Assembly: GCA_029010495.1 (NCBI GenBank)
Contig: JAQXKO010000022.1
Coordinates: 1-46,701, forward strand
Reading direction: 5' to 3'
DNA from: Clostridiales bacterium
GTDB lineage: Bacteria > Bacillota > Clostridia > Lachnospirales > Lachnospiraceae
DNA: 46,701 nt
In this document: positions 31,608 to 39,286 of the stretch, in pieces
Position numbering within the stretch: position 1 is the stretch's first letter
Layout: each line of letters begins with the position of its first letter
Translations under genes and position numbers: made by a program
Notes under the pieces: generated by a model
What the model was told of the DNA's origin: nothing
Databases searched by the model: none
What the model saw: the letters and a program-made list of their open reading frames with translations, nothing else

Positions 31608-32522
31608 ATGGTTACAATTATCGGTGTGCGTTTCAGACGTACGGGCAAGGTTTATCATTTCAGTCCTGCAGGTCTTGAGGTAAATACGGGAGACCATGTT
31701 ATTGTTGAGACGGTAAAGGGAGTAGAATACGGTCTTGTAATACTGGGACCGAGAGAAATCAGGGAAGAGGACGTCGTTTCTCCGCTTAAGGATATTATCA
31801 GAGTGGCAACGCCTGAGGATGACGAGATATACCGCAATAATCTTGAAAAGGAAAAGGAAGCAAGGGAAATCTGTGAGGAAAAGTGTAAAAAGCACGGGCT
31901 TGTCATGAAGGTTGTTGACTGTCAGTATACATTTGACGGCAATAAGATTCTTTTCTATTTTACGGCTGAGGGCAGAGTAGACTTCAGGGAGCTTGTAAAG
32001 GATCTTGCTTCGATTTTCAGGACAAGAATAGAGCTCAGACAGATTGGTGTGCGCGATGAAACAAAGATCCTGGGCGGAATCGGTATCTGCGGAAGAGAGT
32101 GCTGCTGCAAGAGTTATCTTTCCGAATTTATTCCTGTTTCCGTTAAAATGGCAAAGGAGCAGAACCTTTCACTTAATCCTACAAAGATAAGCGGAAACTG
32201 CGGCAGACTTATGTGTTGTCTGAAAAATGAAGAGGACGCATATGAATACCTTAACTCAAAGCTTCCGAATGTAGGCGATGTTGTAATAATGTCCGACGGT
32301 AAAAAGGGTGAGGTTATCGGCACATCTGTTCTTAAGCAGCTTGTGAAGGTGCTTGCATTTAATGATTCGGATAAAGAGGACGAAGTAAGAGAGGCTCGTG
32401 AAGTGAAGGTTTCAGAGCTGAGATTTAACAAAACAAAGCATCACAGAAAAGATTCTGATGATGCCGAGGCAAAAAAGCTTGAGGCTCTTGAGAAAAAAGA
32501 ATCACATCATTTAGAGGATTAG
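31608..32522 (+). CDS. PSP1-domain protein (YaaT/RicT family)
   Basis: A 304-aa protein with the PSP1 C-terminal domain: RNNLEKEKEAREICEEKCKKH, VDFRELVKDLASIFRTRIEL, RQIGVRDETKILGGIGICGR and Cys motifs GRECCCKS and NCGRLMCC. In Bacillus, YaaT (RicT) forms an Fe-S-bearing complex with RicA/RicF that affects RNA processing, sporulation and competence; that knowledge is from the family. The Cys residues here fit cluster ligands. ATG 31608 follows AGGAGG; an upstream frame start at 31569 has none. Charged C-terminal tail rich in Lys/Glu/His. Confidence 0.92.
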   Translation: MVTIIGVRFRRTGKVYHFSPAGLEVNTGDHVIVETVKGVEYGLVILGPREIREEDVVSPLKDIIRVATPEDDEIYRNNLEKEKEAREICEEKCKKHGLVMKVVDCQYTFDGNKILFYFTAEGRVDFRELVKDLASIFRTRIELRQIGVRDETKILGGIGICGRECCCKSYLSEFIPVSVKMAKEQNLSLNPTKISGNCGRLMCCLKNEEDAYEYLNSKLPNVGDVVIMSDGKKGEVIGTSVLKQLVKVLAFNDSDKEDEVREAREVKVSELRFNKTKHHRKDSDDAEAKKLEALEKKESHHLED

Positions 32523-32523
32523 A

Positions 32524-33276
32524 ATGGCTACAGGGGAATTTAGCAGGTATTTAAAGGAGGGTGAGCGCATAGATGATTTGGAGCGCAACAACCTCCGCAT
32601 AATTCAGAATCCTGACAGATTCTGTTTCGGTATGGATGCTGTCCTGTTAACGGGCTTTGTGAGAGGATTGGACGGGAGGACGGTGGTCGACCTTTGTTCC
32701 GGCAATGGTATTATCCCCATTCTTTTGTCGGCAAAGACAAAGGCAAAAAGCCTGACCGGGCTTGAGATACTTGAAGAAAATGTAGATATGGCCATGAGGA
32801 GTATAAGCCTTAACGGTATAGGCGACAGGGTATCAGTAATACGCGGCGATGTGGTGAAAGCCTCAGAAACATTTGGCAGAAGCTGCATTGATGCGATAAC
32901 CTGTAATCCTCCTTACATGGCGGCAGGCAGGGGCATAACCTGTCCGACTGATGCAAGAAATATTGCAAGACATGAAATCCTCTGTACACTTGATGACGTT
33001 ATCAGGGAAAGCTCCCTGATGTTAAAGCATGACGGCAGACTGTTTATGGTACATCGTCCGAGCCGTCTGGCTGAAATAATTGTAACCATGAATCAGTATG
33101 ATATTGAGCCGAAGCGCATAAAGTTTGTTCATCCGTATGTGGATAAAAAGCCAAATATGGTTTTAATCGAAGGCGTAAAGTACGGAGGCAGGGAGCTTGT
33201 GGTTGAGGAGCCTGTTATCGTGTTTGAAAAAGAAGGCGTATATACCCGGATGATTACCGAGGTGTACGGATATTAG
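32524..33276 (+). CDS. tRNA1(Val) (adenine37-N6)-methyltransferase-like (YabB/TrmN6)
   Basis: A 250-aa SAM-dependent N6-adenine methyltransferase: FCFGMDAVLL, TVVDLCSGNGIIPILL (SAM site) and the catalytic CNPPYM motif, then a Rossmann C-terminal half. Length and operon place (after yaaT, before rsmI) match YabB of Firmicutes. Target tRNA is inferred from the family. Starts 1 nt after the previous stop. Confidence 0.9.
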   Translation: MATGEFSRYLKEGERIDDLERNNLRIIQNPDRFCFGMDAVLLTGFVRGLDGRTVVDLCSGNGIIPILLSAKTKAKSLTGLEILEENVDMAMRSISLNGIGDRVSVIRGDVVKASETFGRSCIDAITCNPPYMAAGRGITCPTDARNIARHEILCTLDDVIRESSLMLKHDGRLFMVHRPSRLAEIIVTMNQYDIEPKRIKFVHPYVDKKPNMVLIEGVKYGGRELVVEEPVIVFEKEGVYTRMITEVYGY

Positions 33277-33306
33277 TCACGTCAAAGGTAATATACGAAG
33301 TCGGTT

Positions 33307-33330
33307 AATGCTTACCGTGCGGTAAGCATT
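33307..33330 (+). promoter_or_regulatory. Intergenic hairpin before rsmI
   Basis: AATGCTTACC (33307-33316) pairs perfectly with GGTAAGCATT (33321-33330) around GTGC, followed by GTTTTC. The T-run is short, so it may act as a weak terminator or mRNA processing/stability element between trmN6 and rsmI. Confidence 0.5.
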
Positions 33331-33350
33331 GTTTTCATTAAGGAGGCATA

Positions 33351-34202
33351 ATGTACGGAACACTTTATCTGGTGGCGACACCTATCGGAAATCTTGAGGA
33401 CATGACTATCAGGGCCATAAGAACGCTTAAGGAGGCAGACCTGATAGCGGCTGAGGATACACGCAATTCGATTAAGCTGCTCAATCATTTTGAAATCAAA
33501 ACGCCGATGACAAGCTATCATGAATATAATAGGATTTCAAAGGCACATGAGCTTATTAAGCTTATGCAGGAGGGCAAAAATATAGCCCTTATTACTGATG
33601 CCGGCATGCCGGGCATAAGTGATCCGGGAGAGGAGCTTGTGGCACTTTGTCATGCGGCCGGAGTAACGGTTACGATAGTGCCGGGAGCATGCGCCATGGC
33701 GTCAGCCCTTGTAATATCGGGTCTTCCCACAAGGCGCTTTGCCTTTGAGGCATTTCTGCCTTCAGACAAAAGGGAAAGGCGTGAAACCATGGAGGAGCTA
33801 AAAAATGAAACAAGAACCATCATCATTTATGAGGCTCCCCATCATCTCAGAAAAACACTCAGTGAGCTGTCTGACTGTCTCGGAAACAGAAACATTTCAA
33901 TTGTCAGGGAGTTAACAAAGAAGCACGAAACAGTTTACAGAACAGATTTAGCCGGCGCAATTGAATATTATGACATAAATGAGCCGCGTGGGGAATATGT
34001 ACTTGTCATTGAGGGTAGAAGCCGCAGGGAAATTAAGGCAGATGAGGCTGCAGAGTGGAGCGGACTGGACATACTTGACCATATGAAGCTTTACACGGAT
34101 AAGGGACTTGATAAAAAGGCAGCGATGAAGGCTGTTGCATCGGACCGCGGACTTGGTAAAAGAGATGTATATGCCATGATACTTGAGGCAGAGCAGAGGT
34201 AG
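33351..34202 (+). CDS. rsmI: 16S rRNA (cytidine1402-2'-O)-methyltransferase RsmI
   Basis: A 283-aa tetrapyrrole-methylase-fold enzyme that 2'-O-methylates C1402 of 16S rRNA. Seen: GTLYLVATPIGNLEDMT, AEDTRNSIKLLNHF, TDAGMPGISDPG, IVPGACAMASALVISGLP and IVRELTKKHE. The length is typical. AAGGAGG precedes ATG 33351. It is followed after 3 nt by hypB, so the two are likely co-transcribed. Confidence 0.97.
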   Translation: MYGTLYLVATPIGNLEDMTIRAIRTLKEADLIAAEDTRNSIKLLNHFEIKTPMTSYHEYNRISKAHELIKLMQEGKNIALITDAGMPGISDPGEELVALCHAAGVTVTIVPGACAMASALVISGLPTRRFAFEAFLPSDKRERRETMEELKNETRTIIIYEAPHHLRKTLSELSDCLGNRNISIVRELTKKHETVYRTDLAGAIEYYDINEPRGEYVLVIEGRSRREIKADEAAEWSGLDILDHMKLYTDKGLDKKAAMKAVASDRGLGKRDVYAMILEAEQR

Positions 34203-34205
34203 ACA

Positions 34206-34880
34206 ATGACAGAGATTAAAGTCATAGAGATAAACGAAAACATTTTTGAAGGCATGGAAGCGGAGGCCGATAAGCTCAGAAATGAGCTTGCCGGTAAAAA
34301 CGTATTTATGCTGAATGTAATGTCTTCGCCGGGCAGTGGCAAGACAACGGCATTGGGAGCAGTCATTAATCTTTTGAAGAAGGATTATGAAATAGGCGTT
34401 ATGGATGTAGACATAAGGACATGCATCGATGCCAAAAGAGTTGCGGAAAAAACCGGTGTCCGTACACTTCAGATAAATAACGGAGGTCTCTGTCATATTG
34501 ATGCTGACATGACAAGAAGGGCGGTCAGAGATTTCGGCGTGGAGGGTCTTGATATTCTTATCCTTGAGAATATAGGCAATCTTGTGTGTCCGGCTGAGTT
34601 TGATACGGGCGCTCACAAAAATATGATGATTTTGTCAGTTCCGGAGGGTGATGACAAGCCTTTAAAATATCCGCTGATGTTTTCGGTATGCGACCTTGTG
34701 CTTATCAGTAAGATTGATACCCTGCCGGCGTTTGATTTTGACATGGAAAAGGCAGTCGGACATATTAAAAAGCTTAATCCGTCTGCGGAAATAATACCTG
34801 TAAGTGCCAGAACAGGAGAGGGTATGGAGGAGTTTGCCGACTGGATAAAAAAACAGGCCAAAGACTATATCCGGGGATAA
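34206..34880 (+). CDS. hypB: HypB GTPase (nickel incorporation)
   Basis: A 224-aa SIMIBI GTPase: SSPGSGKTT (P-loop), DVDIRTCIDAKRV, a LCHIDADM region with the Cys-His metal site of the G domain, LENIGNLVCPAEFD, and ISKIDTLP (NKxD-like). It hydrolyses GTP to insert nickel with HypA. It lacks an N-terminal His-rich or CxxCGC nickel-storage part. It is 21 kb from hypA and no hydrogenase, urease or other hyp gene is in the window. Confidence 0.93.
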   Translation: MTEIKVIEINENIFEGMEAEADKLRNELAGKNVFMLNVMSSPGSGKTTALGAVINLLKKDYEIGVMDVDIRTCIDAKRVAEKTGVRTLQINNGGLCHIDADMTRRAVRDFGVEGLDILILENIGNLVCPAEFDTGAHKNMMILSVPEGDDKPLKYPLMFSVCDLVLISKIDTLPAFDFDMEKAVGHIKKLNPSAEIIPVSARTGEGMEEFADWIKKQAKDYIRG

Positions 34881-34901
34881 GCTTTGACCTGATAATATTT
34901 T

Positions 34902-35576
34902 TTAATCCACCAGCATAAAGCGTTCACTTTCCATTACGCTTAACAGATGATATTTTAATAGAAAGGCAATGTTGTAATATTTGCCTTCAAAGCCAAATTT
35001 AATTACATCAAAAAGAGGTATTATGTAACGCATGGTTTCTTCAATATAACGGACCATACGGTCTTTTGTGAATGATCCTGCCATAAGCGACAAATTATTG
35101 CACCGGTCAATAATTTTTATGATTACCGCATATTGATTTGTCCTGATGTTATCATAGTAGCGCTTGTGAGCCTCTTCGCGTGACTCATTTTCAAGGCGTT
35201 TATATGTCAGAAGGCCGACTATTTCACGAATTTTTTCGTTAACGGGCAGTTCGCAGGGAGGTATGTCGCAGTCTTCACATACGTCATGAAGCAGTATGCT
35301 TGCGATGATATCGTCATCGTCCAGACCAAGTGCGCATGCATGACAAGCCATCAGAAGCGGATGATAAATATAAGGGATATGTTCCCTGCCGTTGCGTGTC
35401 TGTCCTGCATGGGCTGTTTTCATAAAAGGAAGAGCTCTTAAGGTCATAGTCATATTTTCCGCATTGGCCTTACGCTCGATAAAACCGTACATATGCTCTT
35501 CGGAAAAGATACGGTCGTGAAGTATCCAGTCCTTATATTCGTAGCGCTGTCTGTCGGTAGAAAAATTACTTTCCAT
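34902..35576 (-). CDS. HD-domain protein resembling a small alarmone hydrolase
   Basis: A 224-aa protein matching the hydrolase half of RelA/SpoT: IPYIYHPLLMA with His72, SILLHDVCEDCDI with His97-Asp98 and Glu101-Asp102, and VIIKIIDRCNNL with Asp157. These are the metal and catalytic residues of the (p)ppGpp hydrolase domain, known also as stand-alone Mesh1-type enzymes. No synthetase domain is present. It could degrade (p)ppGpp or a related nucleotide (inference). GAGG at 7 nt precedes the start on the minus strand. It is convergent with the rsmI-hypB operon. Confidence 0.75.
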   Translation of the reverse strand: MESNFSTDRQRYEYKDWILHDRIFSEEHMYGFIERKANAENMTMTLRALPFMKTAHAGQTRNGREHIPYIYHPLLMACHACALGLDDDDIIASILLHDVCEDCDIPPCELPVNEKIREIVGLLTYKRLENESREEAHKRYYDNIRTNQYAVIIKIIDRCNNLSLMAGSFTKDRMVRYIEETMRYIIPLFDVIKFGFEGKYYNIAFLLKYHLLSVMESERFMLVD

Positions 35577-35738
35577 GGCAACCTCTTTTCGTGCAAACTG
35601 TTTACAGATTTGATATCAGTTAATAAAATAATAAAGCCATACAAAAGAAATGTCAATCATCAAAGCATATATAAATAATGCATTAATATGTATCCGGACG
35701 TTATTTTTTGCATACTATTATAAAAAATGGTTTTGTTG

Positions 35739-36395
35739 ATGATAAATTATATCTGGGAGCTTATGATAATAGCGGGTGTGGTCGCAGGATTTATAACAGG
35801 TTGTGAGGCAGGGCTTGTATCAGGCCTTCTTGATGCATCCTCTGAGGCGGTTGAGCTGATTATCAGTATGCTTGGCATCATGGGACTGTGGAGCGGTCTG
35901 ATGAAGGTGGCGGAGAAGGCAGGCATTATTGACCGGCTTACGATGTTAATGACACGTCCCATAATATATCTTTACCCGGGAGTGAAGCCGGGGAGTGTCG
36001 CGGCCAAACATCTGACGACCAATCTTGTCGCTAATTTTCTCGGGCTGGGATATGCCGCTACGCCAAGCGGTATACTTGCAATGAAGGAGCTTGTGAGGCA
36101 GCGGGAGGAATACTGCGACATTAAAACGAAGGAAATAATTATGAGTGATTTGCCGGACAAGGCAAAAAGGCTTAAAAAATACGAAAAGGGAACGCCGGGA
36201 AATGATATGTGCACATTTTTAATAATACATATCTGCTCCATGCAGCTTATTCCGGTAAACCTGATTGCTTACAGAAACAAATACGGCAGTATTTCGCCCG
36301 GAGCTGTAGTGGGCTACGGAATGGTTGTAACAGTTATTTGCGTTCTTGTCGCAATCCTTTATTCTAAAGTGTGTGCCGCTATTTTTAAGGACTAA
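35739..36395 (+). CDS. spmA: Spore maturation protein A-like (SpmA)
   Basis: A 218-aa polytopic membrane protein of the nucleoside-recognition/Gate family: MINYIWELMIIAGVVAGF, MLGIMGLWSGLMKVAEKAG, NLVANFLGLGYAATPSGILAM, then a loop and NDMCTFLIIHICSMQLIPVNLIAYR. These match SpmA, involved in spore core dehydration in Firmicutes. SpmB, normally the next gene, is absent. ATG 35739 aligns with the family start; ATG 35727 is an alternative. A CATACTAT stretch at 35711 resembles a SigE -10 element, but the -35 is unclear. Followed after 42 nt by the MerR gene. Confidence 0.85.
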   Translation: MINYIWELMIIAGVVAGFITGCEAGLVSGLLDASSEAVELIISMLGIMGLWSGLMKVAEKAGIIDRLTMLMTRPIIYLYPGVKPGSVAAKHLTTNLVANFLGLGYAATPSGILAMKELVRQREEYCDIKTKEIIMSDLPDKAKRLKKYEKGTPGNDMCTFLIIHICSMQLIPVNLIAYRNKYGSISPGAVVGYGMVVTVICVLVAILYSKVCAAIFKD

Positions 36396-36437
36396 AGTGT
36401 CAAGCTACAATGTACCACGATAAGGAGAGAATGACAG

Positions 36438-38171
36438 ATGAGCAGGCTCATGATAACGGGTGAGTTTATGGAGCTTACCCATACCACAAGGAACACGTTA
36501 ATTCACTATGACAATACAGGGTTGTTAAAACCGATAAGAACAAACGGCAGAGGAGACAGATTTTACCATCCCTTCCAATTTTATGAAATGTATCTTATCA
36601 GGCTTATCCGTTCAGCAGGCTTAAGTCTTGAGCAGGTCAAGGATTTTATGTCAGCCATTAATACGGTTACTTTTGATAAGCTCTATGAAAAATGGAAGGA
36701 ATCCTTTAAGCAGCAGCGTATTTTCCTTAGAAATGAATACGGCAAAACTCAGACAACGTTAAATTTTGTTGATAAAATTTCCATAGTGTCAGAGCATTTT
36801 AACCGTTTTATACCAAACAGCCGGCCGGTCATTATGGACTATAAAATAAAGGGAAGCTTTTATATGTATTTTCTTCCGGAAAAATGTCGTATGGAGCAGA
36901 ACAGATATTATGAGTATTGTAATAAAATGATTTTACATTGCTATGGAAAGCTGCCGGATGGCATGTTTCCGGTTATTTCCTGCTTTGATGCAAAGGACTT
37001 TATGAACGGCGAATGTAATGTATATGCCCTTGCTTCTTACACTCTCGATAAAAGAATCGGCATCAGCCCTGATTATAGCGACATAGATATGAAATATGTG
37101 TTTTATCGCTCTGTGGGCGATGTATCTGAGCTTTACAGGGGAATTGAAAAGGTCAATCAATTTATTGCTGAAAACAGGCTTAAGATTTGTTCCGACATTA
37201 AGGTAATAACTAATCTGTTTATGACGAAGTCAGACAGAGTTCGTGTTGGTGACAGACTGGTGTGCGTGCCGGTGGTTGATGCAGATTATGATAAGGAAAT
37301 AAAATTAGCTGACAGGGACAATCTTCAAAAGGTAATAAATGAAGTTAATACTGAGCCGCCTCTTTCAAGCGGTCAGTTTATAAAGTTATGCCAGATAACA
37401 AGAAATACTTTGAATTATTATGAAAGTCAGGGTCTTTTTGAAGCGGAATATATTGAGGAAAACGGGTATAAGAAGTATGGCGTGCAACAAATTTACACCA
37501 TGATATATATCAAGGCGCTAAAGCAGGCAGGCTTCAGCATCGAGGAAATAGGCAATATTCTTTCAGCTGACAATATAGGAACGGAAAATTTCTTTAACCG
37601 TCATAAGGTGTTGAGCGACAAGAGAAATGACATTGCCGCAAATCTTGAGAAAATATATAATGAGCGCATTAGGCTACATTATATGGCTTCAGCCTTAAGA
37701 AATCTTGAAAAAATTACGAATTATGACCATGATTTTATGACTATATCTGATGAAAAATATCTGGGCTTCAAAAAGGTTAACGGAGGAGAAATTCAGCTGG
37801 AGGAATATGATCTGTTTACTGAATTAAAGGTAGCCTTGTCTAATGTCAAAGAAGAAACAGAAGTAATTGCCTACCCGATTACACTTGTTTTTAACGGGAC
37901 AAGGAAAAATGCAACTGTATCTTCGGCATTTCTTGTTTCAAAGGATTATAACGGAGGGGATGCAAAGCAGATTAACGGTGAGTTTTATGTGGAGGTTATT
38001 CAGAGCAGTTCTGAAAAAATACCCGATAAGGTATTTGAAACAGTAGAAATGCTTGTATCAAAAAAGGGACGCATCATACGCGACGAGATACTTGTTATGA
38101 TTCTCAGCGTTAATTATGATACCGATAAGGATTATTCGGTTCGGTGTCTTCTCGTAATACCGACAAGATAA
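36438..38171 (+). CDS. Tandem MerR regulator: two MerR DNA-binding units in one chain
   Basis: A 577-aa protein that reads as two MerR-type regulators in a row. Unit 1: winged helix 1-70 (TTRNTLIHYDNTGLL, LIRLIRSAGLSLEQVKDF), helical linker (~75-115), ligand-binding-like domain (~125-285). Unit 2: winged helix ~306-380 (ITRNTLNYYESQGLF, IYIKALKQAGFSIEEIGNIL), linker (~385-425) and a second ligand-binding-like domain (~430-577). MerR proteins bind DNA as dimers, so the chain could work as a covalent pseudo-dimer (inference). AAGGAG precedes ATG 36438. The target is unknown; spmA and an epimerase are neighbours. Confidence 0.85.
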   Translation: MSRLMITGEFMELTHTTRNTLIHYDNTGLLKPIRTNGRGDRFYHPFQFYEMYLIRLIRSAGLSLEQVKDFMSAINTVTFDKLYEKWKESFKQQRIFLRNEYGKTQTTLNFVDKISIVSEHFNRFIPNSRPVIMDYKIKGSFYMYFLPEKCRMEQNRYYEYCNKMILHCYGKLPDGMFPVISCFDAKDFMNGECNVYALASYTLDKRIGISPDYSDIDMKYVFYRSVGDVSELYRGIEKVNQFIAENRLKICSDIKVITNLFMTKSDRVRVGDRLVCVPVVDADYDKEIKLADRDNLQKVINEVNTEPPLSSGQFIKLCQITRNTLNYYESQGLFEAEYIEENGYKKYGVQQIYTMIYIKALKQAGFSIEEIGNILSADNIGTENFFNRHKVLSDKRNDIAANLEKIYNERIRLHYMASALRNLEKITNYDHDFMTISDEKYLGFKKVNGGEIQLEEYDLFTELKVALSNVKEETEVIAYPITLVFNGTRKNATVSSAFLVSKDYNGGDAKQINGEFYVEVIQSSSEKIPDKVFETVEMLVSKKGRIIRDEILVMILSVNYDTDKDYSVRCLLVIPTR

Positions 38172-38211
38172 GGAAACGATTAATACAGATAATTATATTT
38201 AGAAAAGTTAA

Positions 38212-38278
38212 AGCAGCGGTAATAGTGATATGTGCCGGGAATTCCGTGCACATAACAAAAGCACCGCTGCTATTATTT
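38212..38278. terminator. Bidirectional terminator between convergent genes
   Basis: AGCAGCGGT (38212-38220) pairs perfectly with ACCGCTGCT (38263-38271); within it ATGTGC/GCACAT forms a second hairpin. A/T-rich tracts flank both sides. It ends the plus-strand MerR gene and possibly the minus-strand operon starting at 40837. Confidence 0.8.
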
Positions 38279-38352
38279 TGTATGAAAATCAGATAAATTA
38301 TTTTTCCGAAACAGGAAAAAACAAGCTCTCAAATAACCGGATTATAACATAA

Positions 38353-39219
38353 TTACAGTATTGTCACATCGTAGGTTGCATTGAAGATTTCGCCTGCTGC
38401 CAGGGTGTTATCGTATTCCCTTTCCTCCCAGCTTCCTTTAAACGAGGTGCGGTCACAGCGTCCGAACCATGGCTCTATACATACAAACGGAGCATGTGCC
38501 CCTTTGGCAGACCATATACCGTAAACCGGTGCGTCAAATGTAACCTTAAGGTAGTCCTTCCTGTCAGGACCGGCAAGACTTACGCTTCTCGTACGGTCAT
38601 TGTACATAATATAAGCGTCATTATTAAAGAAATCATGGTTTATGTTAACATAACCGCCATCAGTTTTCAGAGTATACTTTTTATCCTCTAAAAGACCTTT
38701 ATCCGACAGGAAAAAGTAGTCGGGATTTTCCTCATCAAAATGAAGGAAGCATTCCTCCTGAGCACCCTCCCCGACAGGGCACATAAATGCCGGATGGCCT
38801 CCTATGGAGAAGTGAAGGGTGTCATTATTTGTATTTTTTACACTCCATAACACCTTAACTGTATTGCCGCAAAGCTTATATCCGAGTATAAGCTCAAATT
38901 TAAACGGCCATATTTTAAGTGTTTCTTCAGTCTCTCTTAATACAAAAGAAATTTCATCCGTAGAAATATTTATAAGCTCAAATTCCATATCACGGGCAAA
39001 GCCGTGCTGACCCATTTCGTAAGAAGTATTGCCAAGACGGTATTTTTTGTCGACGAGACCGCCTACGATGGGGAAAAGCACAGGAGAATGACGCTTCCAG
39101 GCGTCTCCTGCATTCCACATAAATTCGCGTCCGGATGCTTTTTCAATGACTGATGTAAGCTCTGCTCCGTGGGAAGCTATCGAGAGCTTTAATATTTCGT
39201 TTTCAAGTGTGTAAATCAT
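38353..39219 (-). CDS. Aldose 1-epimerase family protein
   Basis: A 288-aa galactose-mutarotase-like beta-sandwich protein: MIYTLENEILKLSIASHGAEL start, MGQHGFARDMEFEL (catalytic His), SIGGHPAFMCP (second His) and CIEPWFGR (Glu as general base). These residues match the family that interconverts alpha and beta anomers of hexoses, group LacX/YihR-like. Sugar specificity cannot be told. AGGAGG precedes the start on the minus strand; it lies 68 nt downstream of the DacA-like gene. Confidence 0.88.
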   Translation of the reverse strand: MIYTLENEILKLSIASHGAELTSVIEKASGREFMWNAGDAWKRHSPVLFPIVGGLVDKKYRLGNTSYEMGQHGFARDMEFELINISTDEISFVLRETEETLKIWPFKFELILGYKLCGNTVKVLWSVKNTNNDTLHFSIGGHPAFMCPVGEGAQEECFLHFDEENPDYFFLSDKGLLEDKKYTLKTDGGYVNINHDFFNNDAYIMYNDRTRSVSLAGPDRKDYLKVTFDAPVYGIWSAKGAHAPFVCIEPWFGRCDRTSFKGSWEEREYDNTLAAGEIFNATYDVTIL

Positions 39220-39286
39220 AATATTCCTCCTTAGGTTATAATAATAATTCGCCGATTCATATATCAGGGGTTTAATATATGCTGTT

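Noticed and set aside
33948-34616. 222-aa minus-strand frame across the rsmI-hypB junction
   Set aside because: It is antisense to two conserved genes and has a composition unlike a real protein (Cys/His-rich shadow).
35711-35718. CATACTAT as a sigma-E promoter element for spmA
   Set aside because: The -10-like match is suggestive but no convincing -35 element is found at the right distance.
38212-38278. Cruciform at 38212-38271 as a transposon end or attachment site
   Set aside because: The position between convergent genes and the flanking T/A tracts fit a bidirectional terminator.
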